Positions 28,590 through 38,366 of a stretch of 64,000 bases of DNA are shown piece after piece. The translations under genes and the position numbers were made by a program. The notes beneath the pieces are model-generated. The model did not search any database and was not told the origin of the DNA. It saw nothing but the letters and a program-made list of their open reading frames with translations. Origin of the DNA: Solibacillus sp. FSL K6-1523 (GTDB taxonomy: Bacteria; Bacillota; Bacilli; Bacillales_A; Planococcaceae); assembly GCF_038005225.1 (NCBI RefSeq), contig NZ_JBBOSU010000001.1, positions 546,001 to 610,000 of the forward strand, written 5' to 3'. Every line of letters starts with the position of its first letter. The stretch's first letter is position 1.

Positions 28590-29087
28590 GTGCAGGAAAT
28601 TATTACAGGGGTGATCATGTCTTTTGATGTCGTTGCTCTCTATTTATTGACGACAAATGTACGCTCAAAATTTTTATTAGCACTTTGGACAGGGGCTCTC
28701 CATGCAATTTTCCCACTAATCGGATTCTATTTCGGTGAATTACTTTCAGGGATTTTTCTTGATTGGACAGGTCGAATTTCTTCTATATTATTATTCTTCG
28801 TTGGCTTACAACTACTTTTATCAGCAAAAAACAACGATGTTCCAGTAATACCGTTATATATTGTAGCAATATTAGCTAGTTTTGATACCTTTTCAGTTAG
28901 CTTATCTTTTGGTATGCTAAACTTACAGAAAGATGTTTTTATTATAAGTGCGGGAGTGGCTACATTTACCTTATCTTATGCTGCACTCCATTTCGCACAA
29001 AAGTCGAGCATATTAAAGAGCTATATTTTTAAAATGGCTGCTGGACTACTATTAATTGTATTGAGTGTTATGCTTTTGGAATGGTAA
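28590..29087 (+). CDS. mntP: MntP-family manganese efflux protein, short
   Basis: A 165-residue polytopic membrane protein with about six hydrophobic segments. It sits at the ywlD (mntP) position and its second-half motif ASFDTFSVSLSFGML retains the conserved Asp. The first-half motif is divergent (MSFDVVALYL instead of the usual GMDAFSVSLG type), and the protein is about 20 residues shorter than normal MntP. Start is GTG 28590 after GGAGGAGGGA. No yybP-ykoY manganese riboswitch was recognised upstream. Manganese export is the family role, less certain here because of the divergence. Confidence 0.75.
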   Translation: MQEIITGVIMSFDVVALYLLTTNVRSKFLLALWTGALHAIFPLIGFYFGELLSGIFLDWTGRISSILLFFVGLQLLLSAKNNDVPVIPLYIVAILASFDTFSVSLSFGMLNLQKDVFIISAGVATFTLSYAALHFAQKSSILKSYIFKMAAGLLLIVLSVMLLEW

Positions 29088-29111
29088 GAAGACGAGAAAG
29101 AAGCGGTGAAA

Positions 29112-29564
29112 ATGAAAATTTACTTTATTTGTACAGGGAACACTTGTCGCAGTCCGATGGCAGAGGCGATATTAAAACATAAAAAGTTAAAAAACGTAGA
29201 AGTACGTTCTGCTGGTATTTATGCCCTTGAAGGTAGTCAAATGTCAGAAAACTCAAGTGTGATATTAGATCAAGAAAATCTGGCACATCAACATTCGGCA
29301 CATCAGATTAATGGCGAGGATGTGGCGTGGGCAGATTTAATTTTAACGATGACGATAGGACATAAGGAAATGCTCATTCGAAATTTTGAGGGGGCCTATG
29401 AAAAAACTTATACGTTAAAAGAATACGCGACTCCGTATAGCGCCCGAGATGTTTTTGACCCATACGGAGGAGATGTAACACTATATAAACAAACATTTGA
29501 AGAATTAAAACAAGCGATTGATGAGCTAGAAGAAAAAATAGTAATGGGGGAAAAAAACGAATGA
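29112..29564 (+). CDS. ywlE: Protein-arginine phosphatase YwlE
   Basis: A 150-residue low-molecular-weight phosphatase fold that removes phosphate from arginine residues placed by McsB. The P-loop starts at residue 7: C7-TGNT-C12-R13-S14, with Thr11, the position known to set phosphoarginine selectivity. The general acid Asp lies in DVFDPYGGD. Start chosen at ATG 29112 (GGTG upstream); the GTG at 29106 is in frame but would add two residues. The following MCP gene overlaps its stop codon by four bases (ATGA). Confidence 0.93.
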   Translation: MKIYFICTGNTCRSPMAEAILKHKKLKNVEVRSAGIYALEGSQMSENSSVILDQENLAHQHSAHQINGEDVAWADLILTMTIGHKEMLIRNFEGAYEKTYTLKEYATPYSARDVFDPYGGDVTLYKQTFEELKQAIDELEEKIVMGEKNE

Positions 29565-30853
29565 ACTCACAAAGAAAAATGTTTAATTTGCGTCGGAAAC
29601 TTGTGCTATTTGTAGGGATATTAGCGTTGGTTACATATTCAACAAGTTTTGTATTTATTGAATTTATTCAACCGATGTTCTTTAAATCGGTAAACAGTAG
29701 TCTATTTCAAATCATTACATATTCATTAGGGATTTTTTGGTCATGTGCTTTAGCGGCAATATTTAGTGTTATTCTTGTTCGTCCATTACAACGATTAGAG
29801 AAGAGCGCTAATTCTGTGGCAGAGGGCAAGATTGGAAAAGATGTTGAAATGCCAAAAACAAATGATGAGATTCGTAATGTAGCTGAAGCGTTTCAATTAA
29901 TGGTGACAAATTTGCGTAAGATGGTAGAAGGTATTGAAGACAATTTCAAAAAAACGGATTCGACGATCGTTAATTTATCGGATCAAACGACTTCGGTAGC
30001 TCGAAACTCAGAACATATTACACATAATATTAGCCATATTTCAAGCGGTGCTGAGGCATCAGCAATTGCAATTCAAGAAACGGTAGAAGCACTTGAAGAA
30101 GTGCGTGAGTTGGCAACGGAAATTAACAATCGAGCAGTGGATTCTGCGGATCATTCGAAGCGAATTATTTCTAACTTGTCGAACACAACGGATGCAATAC
30201 AAAGCACAGTAAATAGTATTCAAAAAATCGCGACAGATAATAAAAATGCGTTAGGTAATATTCATGAGCTTGAGAAAAATGCAGAACAAATTGAACGAAT
30301 TATTGGTCTAGTAGGGGATATTGCAGGTCAGACAAACTTACTTGCATTGAATGCGTCGATTGAAGCGGCGAGAGCAGGGGAGCACGGAAAAGGCTTTGCT
30401 GTAGTAGCAGAAGAAGTTCGTGGATTAGCGGATGAAAGTGCTAAGGCGGTACAAGGGATTACAACATTAATTCAAACAATGCAGCAAAACGTTACAGTCG
30501 TAGTGAAACAAATGAATGAGCAAGTAGCATTCGCTGTGAATGAATCATCACGCGTATCCGAAACAACGGCTGCTGTGGAAGGGATGTCAAAAGGCATTTA
30601 TGAAATGGCGGATGCCGTCGTGACAATTTCCCAATTAATCGATCAACAAATGCAAAATATTAGACGTACAGCGCATCAATCACAGGAAGTTGCCGCAATT
30701 GCAGAGCAAACATCTGCGAGTGCTCAAGAGGTAAACTCTGCATCGACGGAGCAAGCCTATGCGATTGAGCAAGTTGAGACGTTAGCAAGCGAGCTAAAAC
30801 ATCAGTCGAGTGAATTATATAAAGTTATTCAAAAGTTTGATCGTGTGAATTAA
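29561..30853 (+). CDS. Methyl-accepting chemotaxis protein without an extracellular sensor domain
   Basis: A 430-residue transducer. Two transmembrane helices (about 13-35 and 44-68) are separated by only some ten to twenty residues, so there is no periplasmic-type sensor. A HAMP segment ([17 protein letters not shown]) and a long coiled-coil signalling domain follow, with the hairpin tip [22 protein letters not shown] and [11 protein letters not shown]. Some Gln/Glu pairs could serve as methylation sites. It is start-stop coupled to ywlE, an insertion relative to the B. subtilis order. The stimulus may be sensed in the membrane or via a partner; unknown. Confidence 0.92.
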   Translation: MNSQRKMFNLRRKLVLFVGILALVTYSTSFVFIEFIQPMFFKSVNSSLFQIITYSLGIFWSCALAAIFSVILVRPLQRLEKSANSVAEGKIGKDVEMPKTNDEIRNVAEAFQLMVTNLRKMVEGIEDNFKKTDSTIVNLSDQTTSVARNSEHITHNISHISSGAEASAIAIQETVEALEEVRELATEINNRAVDSADHSKRIISNLSNTTDAIQSTVNSIQKIATDNKNALGNIHELEKNAEQIERIIGLVGDIAGQTNLLALNASIEAARAGEHGKGFAVVAEEVRGLADESAKAVQGITTLIQTMQQNVTVVVKQMNEQVAFAVNESSRVSETTAAVEGMSKGIYEMADAVVTISQLIDQQMQNIRRTAHQSQEVAAIAEQTSASAQEVNSASTEQAYAIEQVETLASELKHQSSELYKVIQKFDRVN

Positions 30854-30877
30854 TACAGCTATCAAAGTTAACAACAA

Positions 30878-30918
30878 TGAATCGAAGAAATCATTTCGGA
30901 TTCATTGTTGTTTTTTTG
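30878..30918 (+). terminator. Terminator after the chemotaxis transducer gene
   Basis: ACAACAATGAATC...GATTCATTGTTGT followed by a long T run. Confidence 0.87.
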
Positions 30919-31012
30919 TTGGAAATTTGGGCTTATGCGATGAAGTGTTCGAATTTTCGTCAGTATTCGCAATTTGAACGATACCTACAAAAAATGTAAG
31001 TTATATGTAAAT

Positions 31013-31091
31013 CACGAATATTATCGGTTATTAATTGTTAAATTAGCATAAAAAACTAACGATTATACAATTGTTAGCTAGAATATTCGTG
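31013..31091. repeat. Nested inverted repeats upstream of rpiB
   Basis: CACGAATATT (31013-31022) and AATATTCGTG (31082-31091) are exact inverted 10-bp arms. They enclose a second hairpin CTAAC (31056-31060) / GTTAG (31073-31077). AATTGTTA occurs twice between the arms. Could be a structured leader or protein site; nothing identifies it. Confidence 0.5.
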
Positions 31092-31191
31092 TTTTGTGGC
31101 GAAATCAGAAAATTTATTAATGAAAAACATGTTATTCTAATGGAAGAAATGGTACACTGTTGTTGAATATAAATGAAAAGAGGGAACCCAC

Positions 31192-31629
31192 TTGAAAATT
31201 GCGATTTCTTCCGATCATGGTGGCAATAATTTACGTAAAGAAATTATGGCACTATTAGACGAATTGTCGATTAGCTATGAAGATTTTGGACCAAAAACAA
31301 ATGATTCAGTAGATTATCCAGATTATGCACGCCCTGTTGCAGAAAAAGTAGCAGCTGGAGAATTTGATCGCGGCATTCTAATTTGTGGAACAGGGATTGG
31401 TATTTCCATTGCAGCGAATAAGTTTAAAGGGATTCGTTGTGCTCTAGTACATGATGTATTTTCAGCAAAAGCAACTCGTTGCCACAACGATTCCAACGTA
31501 TTAGCGATGGGTGAGCGAGTAATTGGGCCAGGCCTTGCACGTGAAATCGTGGAAACTTGGTTAAATACAGAATTTGAAGGCGGACGTCATATTCGTCGTG
31601 TCGAAAAAATTTCTGAAATTGAAGGGTAA
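31192..31629 (+). CDS. rpiB: Ribose-5-phosphate isomerase B
   Basis: A 145-residue RpiB/LacAB-family isomerase interconverting ribose-5-phosphate and ribulose-5-phosphate. SSDHGGNNLRKEI at the N-terminus binds phosphate. GILICGTGIGISIAANK holds the catalytic Cys, and CHNDSNVLAMGERV follows. Start TTG 31192 with AGAGGGAA upstream. It is followed directly by ywlG (stop codon 6 nt before the ATG). B. subtilis YwlF is the positional equivalent. Confidence 0.94.
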   Translation: MKIAISSDHGGNNLRKEIMALLDELSISYEDFGPKTNDSVDYPDYARPVAEKVAAGEFDRGILICGTGIGISIAANKFKGIRCALVHDVFSAKATRCHNDSNVLAMGERVIGPGLAREIVETWLNTEFEGGRHIRRVEKISEIEG

Positions 31630-31635
31630 TTGCCT

Positions 31636-32178
31636 ATGACAAACTTACACCATTTGCAAAAGGATTTAGCACAAGTTTTACATGAATTCGAGCAACAAGT
31701 GAAGTTTACTAAAAAGCAATTATTTGTCATCGGTTGTTCTACCTCTGAAATCATCGGAGAAAAAATTGGAACTTCTGGTGCACTCGATGTTGCGCAAGTA
31801 TTATATGAAGAATTTGCTCGTTTTGCGCAAAAGCATGATCTTTATTTAGTTTTTCAAGGCTGTGAGCATATCAATCGCGCGCTTACGATGGAGGCAGATG
31901 CCGCAACACTTTACCAACTAGAACCTGTCTCAGTTGTACCTGTAAGAACAGCAGGAGGTTCTATGTCTGCGTATGCATATACACAAATGCAGGAACCAGT
32001 TGTTGTGGAGGTTGTAAAGGCACATGCAGGAATCGATATTGGGCAAACACTTATTGGTATGCATTTAAAAGCAGTAGCTGTACCTATCCGAACATCTAAA
32101 AAAATGTTGGGTGAAGCAGTTATTACATTAGCTACAACACGTCCGAAGCTTATCGGCGGAGAACGTGCACAATATTAA
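31636..32178 (+). CDS. ywlG: UPF0340 (TIGR01440) family protein YwlG
   Basis: A 180-residue conserved protein of unknown function. Family landmarks are VIGCSTSEIIGEKIGT, LVFQGCEHINRAL, VPVRTAGGSMSAYAY and HAGIDIGQTLIGMHL. Start chosen at ATG 31636 (GAAGGG upstream inside the rpiB end) over the in-frame TTG 31630. Conserved Cys and His residues could bind metal or nucleotide, but no activity is established. It lies between rpiB and glyA as in B. subtilis and is probably co-transcribed with rpiB. Confidence 0.9.
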   Translation: MTNLHHLQKDLAQVLHEFEQQVKFTKKQLFVIGCSTSEIIGEKIGTSGALDVAQVLYEEFARFAQKHDLYLVFQGCEHINRALTMEADAATLYQLEPVSVVPVRTAGGSMSAYAYTQMQEPVVVEVVKAHAGIDIGQTLIGMHLKAVAVPIRTSKKMLGEAVITLATTRPKLIGGERAQY

Positions 32179-32235
32179 CTTACTAAAATAGGAAACACCG
32201 ATAATTCGGAACAAAATTTAGGGGGATTTATACAC

Positions 32236-33480
32236 ATGGCATACGAAAACTTAGCAGTACAAGACAAAGCAATTTTGGACGCAATTCTGTTAGAGAAAAA
32301 ACGTCAAAATACAAACATCGAGTTAATCGCTTCAGAAAACTTCGTATCAGAAGCAGTAATGGAAGCACAAGGTTCTTATTTAACAAATAAATATGCTGAA
32401 GGCTACCCAGGCAAACGCTATTATGGTGGCTGTGAGCATGTTGACGTAGTAGAAGATATCGCGCGCGATCGTGCAAAAGAATTATTCGGTGCAGCATATG
32501 TAAACGTACAACCACACTCAGGTGCTCAAGCGAACATGGCTGTTTACCATACAATTTTACAACCAGGTGACACAGTTTTAGGGATGAACCTTTCACACGG
32601 TGGTCACTTAACACACGGTTCACCAGTAAACTTCTCTGGTATCCTTTACAACTTCGTAGAGTATGGTGTTACAGAAGATACGCAAACAATCGATTATAAC
32701 GATGTTCGTGAAAAAGCATTAGCTTCTAAACCAAAATTAATCGTTGCGGGTGCTTCTGCATACCCACGTGAAATTGACTTCGCTAAATTCCGTGAAATCG
32801 CGGATGAAGTAGGCGCATACTTCATGGTAGATATGGCGCACATCGCGGGATTAGTAGCGACTGGTGAGCATATGTCTCCAATCCCATATGCAGATTTCGT
32901 AACAACAACGACGCATAAAACATTACGTGGTCCACGTGGTGGTATGATTTTAACAAATGATGCGAAATGGGAAAAAGAATTAAATAAATCAGTATTCCCA
33001 GGTATTCAAGGTGGTCCATTAATGCACGTAATCGCTGCAAAAGCGGTAGCATTTGGTGAAGCATTACAACCTGAATTCAAAGAGTATGCAAAACAAATTA
33101 AAGTAAACGCAAAAGCATTAGCACAAAGCTTAATGGATGAAGGTGTTGAAATCGTATCAGGTGGCACAGATAACCACTTACTATTATTAAACGTAAAATC
33201 TTTAGGTTTAACAGGTAAAGTAGCTGAGCATGTCCTTGATGAAGTAGCGATTACAACAAATAAAAACACAATTCCTTACGATACAGAAAAACCATTCGTA
33301 ACTTCAGGTGTTCGTGTAGGTACAGCAGCAATCACTTCTCGTGGCTTCAAAGAAGAAGATGCGGTTGAAGTAGGTAAAATTATTGCACTAGTACTAAAAA
33401 GCCCAGAAGACGAAGCGGTAAAAGCAGCAGCGCGCAAACGTGTAGATGCATTAACTGCAAAGTACCCATTATACGTTTAA
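32236..33480 (+). CDS. glyA: Serine hydroxymethyltransferase
   Basis: A 414-residue PLP enzyme converting serine and tetrahydrofolate to glycine and methylene-tetrahydrofolate. The PLP lysine is Lys228 in [27 protein letters not shown] near the N-terminus and [14 protein letters not shown] are also visible. Strong ribosome site TTAGGGGGA before ATG 32236. The 57-bp upstream gap contains CCGA-TAAT-TCGG, faintly similar to a PurR half-site but too weak to call. It ends in a strong terminator. Confidence 0.97.
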   Translation: MAYENLAVQDKAILDAILLEKKRQNTNIELIASENFVSEAVMEAQGSYLTNKYAEGYPGKRYYGGCEHVDVVEDIARDRAKELFGAAYVNVQPHSGAQANMAVYHTILQPGDTVLGMNLSHGGHLTHGSPVNFSGILYNFVEYGVTEDTQTIDYNDVREKALASKPKLIVAGASAYPREIDFAKFREIADEVGAYFMVDMAHIAGLVATGEHMSPIPYADFVTTTTHKTLRGPRGGMILTNDAKWEKELNKSVFPGIQGGPLMHVIAAKAVAFGEALQPEFKEYAKQIKVNAKALAQSLMDEGVEIVSGGTDNHLLLLNVKSLGLTGKVAEHVLDEVAITTNKNTIPYDTEKPFVTSGVRVGTAAITSRGFKEEDAVEVGKIIALVLKSPEDEAVKAAARKRVDALTAKYPLYV

Positions 33481-33491
33481 GATAAACTTAA

Positions 33492-33534
33492 CAAATCGCC
33501 CTCCTACCATTTGTGATAGGAGGGCGATTTTTAT
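33492..33534 (+). terminator. Terminator after glyA
   Basis: AAATCGCCCTCCTA...TAGGAGGGCGATTT followed by TT; the stem is 14 bp and GC-rich. Confidence 0.9.
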
Positions 33535-33553
33535 GCTGAAAATTTGGTTAATA

Positions 33554-33642
33554 GCCAATAGAACGGTGATAATAGCCAAAATCAAGCCGTTTATAGCCAA
33601 TTTCCTACGATTAATAGCCAAAAATCAATCCAATAACAGTCA
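33554..33642 (-). repeat. Five-unit 21-bp-period intergenic array (T2), core TTGGCTATTAA
   Basis: On the plus strand the GCCA cores start at 33554, 33575, 33596 and 33617, exactly 21 bp apart, with a degenerate fifth (GTCA at 33639). Read on the minus strand the units are TTGGCTATTA-type, the same core as array T1 at 1178-1272. It lies between the glyA terminator and the upp promoter. Confidence 0.7.
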
Positions 33643-33743
33643 ATTCCACTGCCGACCTCTCAGCACTACACCCGAAATTCCCCTATATTTTAAATATAGA
33701 ATTCGCGCAATAAATGAACAATTTAAAAACAATGCTATGTTAG

Positions 33744-33772
33744 TTTTCGCTCGCGTCATTTTCTGTTATACT
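33744..33772 (+). promoter_or_regulatory. Candidate upp promoter
   Basis: Extended -10 TGTTATACT with TATACT at 33767-33772 and a weak -35 TTTTCG 17 bp upstream. It gives a leader of about 27 nt. Confidence 0.5.
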
Positions 33773-33805
33773 AATTTAGATTAAAAACAGTTAGGAGATG
33801 GCAAA

Positions 33806-34435
33806 GTGAGCAAAGTATTCGTATTTGACCACCCATTAATTCAACATAAGTTAACTTATATTCGAGATAAAAATACAGGTACAAAAGAATTCCGTGAATT
33901 AGTTGACGAAGTAGCAACATTAATGGCATTCGAAATTACACGTGAATTACCATTAAAAGAAATCGAAATCGACACACCGGTAACAACTGCGAAAGCAAAA
34001 GTTTTATCAGGCAAAAAGATGGCCATTGTTCCGATTTTACGCGCAGGTATCGGCATGGTAGATGGTGTTTTAAAATTAATTCCAGCTGCAAAAGTAGGTC
34101 ATATCGGACTTTATCGTGATCCAGTAACTTTAAAACCAATCGAGTACTATGCAAAATTACCAGCAGATGTGGAAGAGCGTAACTTTATTATTGTAGACCC
34201 AATGCTTGCAACGGGTGGATCAGCAGTAGAAGCGATTAATTCACTGAAAAAACGCGGTGCAAAAAGCATTAAATTCATGTGCTTAATCGCAGCTCCTGAA
34301 GGTGTAGAAGAAATTCAAAAGCAACATAATGATGTAGATATTTACATCGCTGCATTAGATGAAAAATTAGACGAACACGGTTATATCGTTCCAGGTTTAG
34401 GTGACGCTGGAGACCGTTTATTCGGAACAAAATAA
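33806..34435 (+). CDS. upp: Uracil phosphoribosyltransferase
   Basis: A 209-residue pyrimidine-salvage enzyme joining uracil and PRPP to give UMP. The PRPP loop [11 protein letters not shown] and the C-terminal uracil-binding [11 protein letters not shown] are conserved. Start is GTG 33806 with TTAGGAG upstream. It has its own candidate promoter. It ends next to a solitary copy of the alpha-type palindrome and a terminator, with the UDP-GlcNAc epimerase next. Confidence 0.96.
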   Translation: MSKVFVFDHPLIQHKLTYIRDKNTGTKEFRELVDEVATLMAFEITRELPLKEIEIDTPVTTAKAKVLSGKKMAIVPILRAGIGMVDGVLKLIPAAKVGHIGLYRDPVTLKPIEYYAKLPADVEERNFIIVDPMLATGGSAVEAINSLKKRGAKSIKFMCLIAAPEGVEEIQKQHNDVDIYIAALDEKLDEHGYIVPGLGDAGDRLFGTK

Positions 34436-34436
34436 T

Positions 34437-34456
34437 AATTACGTTGAGACGTAATT
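34437..34456. repeat. Solitary alpha-type palindrome
   Basis: AATTACGTTGAGACGTAATT is close to the palindrome that ends the alpha module (AATTACGCC...GGCGTAATT). It starts one base after the upp stop codon. No other part of the mosaic repeat is present. Confidence 0.5.
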
Positions 34457-34463
34457 GAATTAG

Positions 34464-34493
34464 GGAACGTCCGTATTTATGCGGGCGTTTTAA
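34464..34493 (+). terminator. Terminator after upp
   Basis: AACGTCCG-tatttatg-CGGGCGTT with one G-U pair, then TTT. Confidence 0.7.
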
Positions 34494-34525
34494 CTATGTA
34501 AGCTAATCACAGGGAGGAATTCATT

Positions 34526-35638
34526 ATGACAAAAAAAATAAAAGTAATGACTATTTTTGGTACGCGTCCAGAAGCGATTAAAATGGCACCACTTGTATTG
34601 GAATTACAAAAACATCCTGAAAAAATCGAATCAATTGTAACGGTAACAGCGCAACATCGCCAAATGTTAGACCAAGTGTTAGAAACATTTGAAATTACAC
34701 CTAATTTTGATTTAAATATTATGAAAGACCGCCAAACTTTAGTTGATGTAGCGACAAATGCTTTAATCGGTTTAGATAAGGTTATGAAAGAAGCGAAACC
34801 GGATATTGTATTAGTACATGGTGACACGGCGACGACATTTGTAGGCAGTTTAGCAGCCTTTTACAATCAAATTGCAATCGGTCATGTTGAGGCGGGATTA
34901 CGCACAGGGCAAAAATATTCGCCATATCCAGAAGAGATGAACCGTCAACTGACAGGTGTAATGGCGGACTTCCACTTTTCACCGACAGAGCAGTCACGTG
35001 ACAATTTACTAAAAGAAAATAAACCAGCCGAAGCGATTTATGTAACAGGAAACACAGCGATTGATGCATTAAAAACAACGGTTCGGGAAAGTTATACACA
35101 TCCCGTATTAGAACAAATCGGTGCGGATCGCATGATTTTATTAACAGCACACCGCCGTGAAAATTTAGGGGAGCCGATGCGCAATATGTTCCGTGCGATT
35201 ATGCGCCTATTAGCGGAGCATGATGATATTCAAGTCGTGTACCCTGTGCACATGAATCCAGCTGTTCGTGAAATTGCCAATGAAATTTTAGGCGACAACC
35301 CACGTGTACATTTAATCGAACCGCTTGAAGTGTTTGATTTCCATAATTTCGCAGCGCGTTCTTATATGATCTTAACGGATTCAGGTGGGGTGCAAGAAGA
35401 GGCACCATCATTAGGGAAACCTGTGTTAGTACTACGTGATACAACCGAGCGCCCAGAAGGAATTGCAGCTGGAACATTAAAGTTAGCAGGTACAGACGAA
35501 GAAGTGATTTACACAATGGCGAAAGAATTATTAACGGATAAAGAAGCATATGAAAAAATGGCCCATGCTTCAAACCCATATGGCGACGGATTTGCTTCAC
35601 AAAGAATCGTAGAAGCATTACTGAAATTAATGAAATAG
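34526..35638 (+). CDS. mnaA: UDP-N-acetylglucosamine 2-epimerase (non-hydrolysing)
   Basis: A 370-residue GT-B fold enzyme interconverting UDP-GlcNAc and UDP-ManNAc for wall polymer linkage units. FGTRPEAIKMAPL at the N-terminus, VHGDTATTF, HVEAGLRTG and the UDP-binding LTDSGGVQEEAPSLGKPVLVLR are conserved. Ribosome site GGGAGGAA before ATG 34526. In B. subtilis the homologue lies elsewhere; here it separates upp from atp. UDP-ManNAc would feed secondary wall polymer synthesis, which csaB near the end of the window modifies. No clear terminator follows. Confidence 0.95.
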   Translation: MTKKIKVMTIFGTRPEAIKMAPLVLELQKHPEKIESIVTVTAQHRQMLDQVLETFEITPNFDLNIMKDRQTLVDVATNALIGLDKVMKEAKPDIVLVHGDTATTFVGSLAAFYNQIAIGHVEAGLRTGQKYSPYPEEMNRQLTGVMADFHFSPTEQSRDNLLKENKPAEAIYVTGNTAIDALKTTVRESYTHPVLEQIGADRMILLTAHRRENLGEPMRNMFRAIMRLLAEHDDIQVVYPVHMNPAVREIANEILGDNPRVHLIEPLEVFDFHNFAARSYMILTDSGGVQEEAPSLGKPVLVLRDTTERPEGIAAGTLKLAGTDEEVIYTMAKELLTDKEAYEKMAHASNPYGDGFASQRIVEALLKLMK

Positions 35639-35839
35639 ATATACTTTTATATACAAATTACAGTGAAAACTTAATAATTACTACTAACTTTGAAAAGTCA
35701 ACCAGAAAATTCGCTATAAGTGTTAATTTTTTTAAATTATATCGAAATGATCGATGGAAACAAAAAAAACGCATAAACTAGCGAATTTTCACGGGGATGA
35801 AAAAAGAAAGGGAGAATTTGTGTATATTCATCCACAAAT

Positions 35840-35857
35840 TTGTCAACAATTTGACAA
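35840..35857. promoter_or_regulatory. Inverted repeat TTGTCAA-n4-TTGACAA upstream of the atp promoter
   Basis: Exact 7-bp arms, 36 bp upstream of the -35. Spacing does not fit GlnR/TnrA (one base short), and the sequence differs from Rex sites. Possible operator of unknown factor. Confidence 0.35.
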
Positions 35858-35893
35858 GGTAATCAACAGTATTAAGTTTTTCATCATTACTAA

Positions 35894-35922
35894 TTGACAT
35901 CAAAAACCCCCTATTGTATGCT
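35894..35922 (+). promoter_or_regulatory. Promoter of the ATP synthase operon
   Basis: TTGACA (35894-35899), 17-bp spacer, TATGCT (35917-35922). This is the best sigma-A match in the gap; it implies a leader of about 310 nt before atpI. Confidence 0.7.
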
Positions 35923-36243
35923 TACAAAGGGTAAGAATGATAAGGGTTTCATCAAGTCTAAGGGCGCTGAAACACTTGTTATATCAAGTTTCTACTAGAT
36001 TGACAGTTGATTTTACGGCTTGTCGATTTACAACGTTTTATGCGTCTGGATTAAAGTCCACCGAAATTATGAGTCATTTAGAAGTATGAAATGAATCGTA
36101 ACTATCGTTCAATCAATAGTTGAAATTATTTAGTACTTGTAAAGGCCTCTAATTTTTGTAGTACATTCACTACGTTTTAAACTCACTTAATGGTCGATGG
36201 ACACTTTCATTACTCGAAAAAAGTTTCAGGAGATTAATTGCCA

Positions 36244-36615
36244 ATGCTAGATTTGCATCAAGTTTTTGCTTTGCAGAAGAAAGCGTTATTTTTTTTGCTT
36301 GCTATTTGTGCTTTAGGCTGGGGATTTTCACCATATGAATTGATATTTGCCGGTATAGCCTTGGGTGCGTTCTTTGGTACGTATAACTTTTGGATATTAG
36401 TTCGACGTATGGAAAAATTTGACCGTTCCATTAGTGAAGGGACAAAAGTAGCATCTATTGGTACGGCATTACGCTTCGGATCAGGTGTTGCCGCAGTCGC
36501 AATCGCAATATCGTTGCCACAATATTTCCACTTAATAAGCACGGTCATTGGTCTGATGATTCCGTACATCTTTTTAGTAATAGAAAGAATCGTACATCAT
36601 ATAAAAAACCATTAA
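36244..36615 (+). CDS. atpI: ATP synthase protein I
   Basis: A 123-residue membrane protein with four hydrophobic segments, the usual first gene of Bacillus atp operons. AtpI assists c-ring assembly and has been linked to magnesium uptake; it is not part of the finished enzyme. Sequence conservation is low in this family, so the call rests on position, size and topology. Start at ATG 36244 (AGGAG upstream), with an in-frame TTG six bases earlier. Confidence 0.85.
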   Translation: MLDLHQVFALQKKALFFLLAICALGWGFSPYELIFAGIALGAFFGTYNFWILVRRMEKFDRSISEGTKVASIGTALRFGSGVAAVAIAISLPQYFHLISTVIGLMIPYIFLVIERIVHHIKNH

Positions 36616-37374
<759 letters not shown>

Positions 37375-37399
37375 TTATAAATTTCCGCATTCAAAGTAG

Positions 37400-37675
<276 letters not shown>

Positions 37676-37700
37676 TCTTAACAGATTATTATTTACAAGT

Positions 37701-37731
37701 GGCGAAGCAGCGTTTGATACAACCCTTCGCC
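37701..37731 (+). other. Hairpin between atpE and atpF
   Basis: GGCGAAG (37701-37707) and CTTCGCC (37725-37731) pair around a 17-nt loop. A weak T run follows. It may be a partial terminator or a 3' end stabilising the atpE message, giving more c than b subunit. Confidence 0.5.
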
Positions 37732-37844
37732 ATTCCTTTTGTATGAAATGAAGAATTTTCTTTTTTACAATTTTCAACTCGAAATTAAAGATGTAGACAA
37801 TATAGATTTATGAACTCAAAGCTCTTGAAGGGAGTGAAACAATC

Positions 37845-38366
37845 GTGTTTTTAGATTATCTTGTACTAGGTGCAGGTGCTAGCAAAATCAACTTAGGTGA
37901 TGTTTTAGCAACACTAGTTATTTTCTTAGGTTTAATGATGCTTCTTAAAAAGTTCGCTTGGGGTCCTTTAATGGGAATCATGCAAGAACGTGAAGAATTA
38001 GTTGCAACAGGTATTGATGCAGCTGAGAAAGCTAAAAAAGAAACGCAAGCACTATTAGAACAACAAAAGAGCCTTCTTAAAGAAGCTCGTACGGAAGCAC
38101 AATCAATTATTGAAGGTGCTAAAAAGCAAGGCGAAGCAACACGCGAAGAAATCGTGTCAACTGCACGTGCTGAAGCAAACCGTTTAAAAGAAGCTGCTGT
38201 ACGTGATATCGAAGCAGAAAAAGAAAAAGCAATCGCTGCTGTACGTGAAGAAGTAGTTTCACTATCAGTACTTGCTGCGTCTAAAGTTCTTGGAAAAGAA
38301 ATTTCAGAAGAGGACAACAGCGCATTAATTAAAGAAACGATTGCGAAGGCAGGCGAAGCGAAATGA
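37845..38366 (+). CDS. atpF: F1Fo ATP synthase subunit b
   Basis: A 173-residue peripheral-stalk subunit: one N-terminal membrane helix (about 18-38) followed by a long charged helix rich in Ala, Glu and Lys that dimerises and contacts delta. Start GTG 37845 after AAGGGAGTG. Its stop codon overlaps the atpH start (ATGA), indicating coupling. Confidence 0.95.
   Translation: MFLDYLVLGAGASKINLGDVLATLVIFLGLMMLLKKFAWGPLMGIMQEREELVATGIDAAEKAKKETQALLEQQKSLLKEARTEAQSIIEGAKKQGEATREEIVSTARAEANRLKEAAVRDIEAEKEKAIAAVREEVVSLSVLAASKVLGKEISEEDNSALIKETIAKAGEAK

Larger units (their letters stand above)
35639..36243 (+). other. 600-bp gap upstream of the ATP synthase operon
   Basis: No convincing gene. It contains an exact inverted repeat TTGTCAA-caat-TTGACAA (35840-35857), the atp promoter (35894-35922) and then about 310 nt of AT-rich presumed leader with no long stem or open frame. 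Confidence 0.6.

Noticed and set aside
32190-32215. PurR box upstream of glyA (CCGATAATTCGG)
   Set aside because: Only one partial half-site and a very short upstream gap; too weak.
33533-33784. Plus-strand 83-codon frame with heptad-like IAN/IAK repeats
   Set aside because: It is the translation of the 21-bp array T2 (21 bp is 7 codons); no ribosome site, and the equivalent array T1 has in-frame stops.
35841-35856. GlnR/TnrA site in TGTCAACAATTTGACA
   Set aside because: The spacing between half-sites is one base short of the TGTNA-N7-TNACA consensus.
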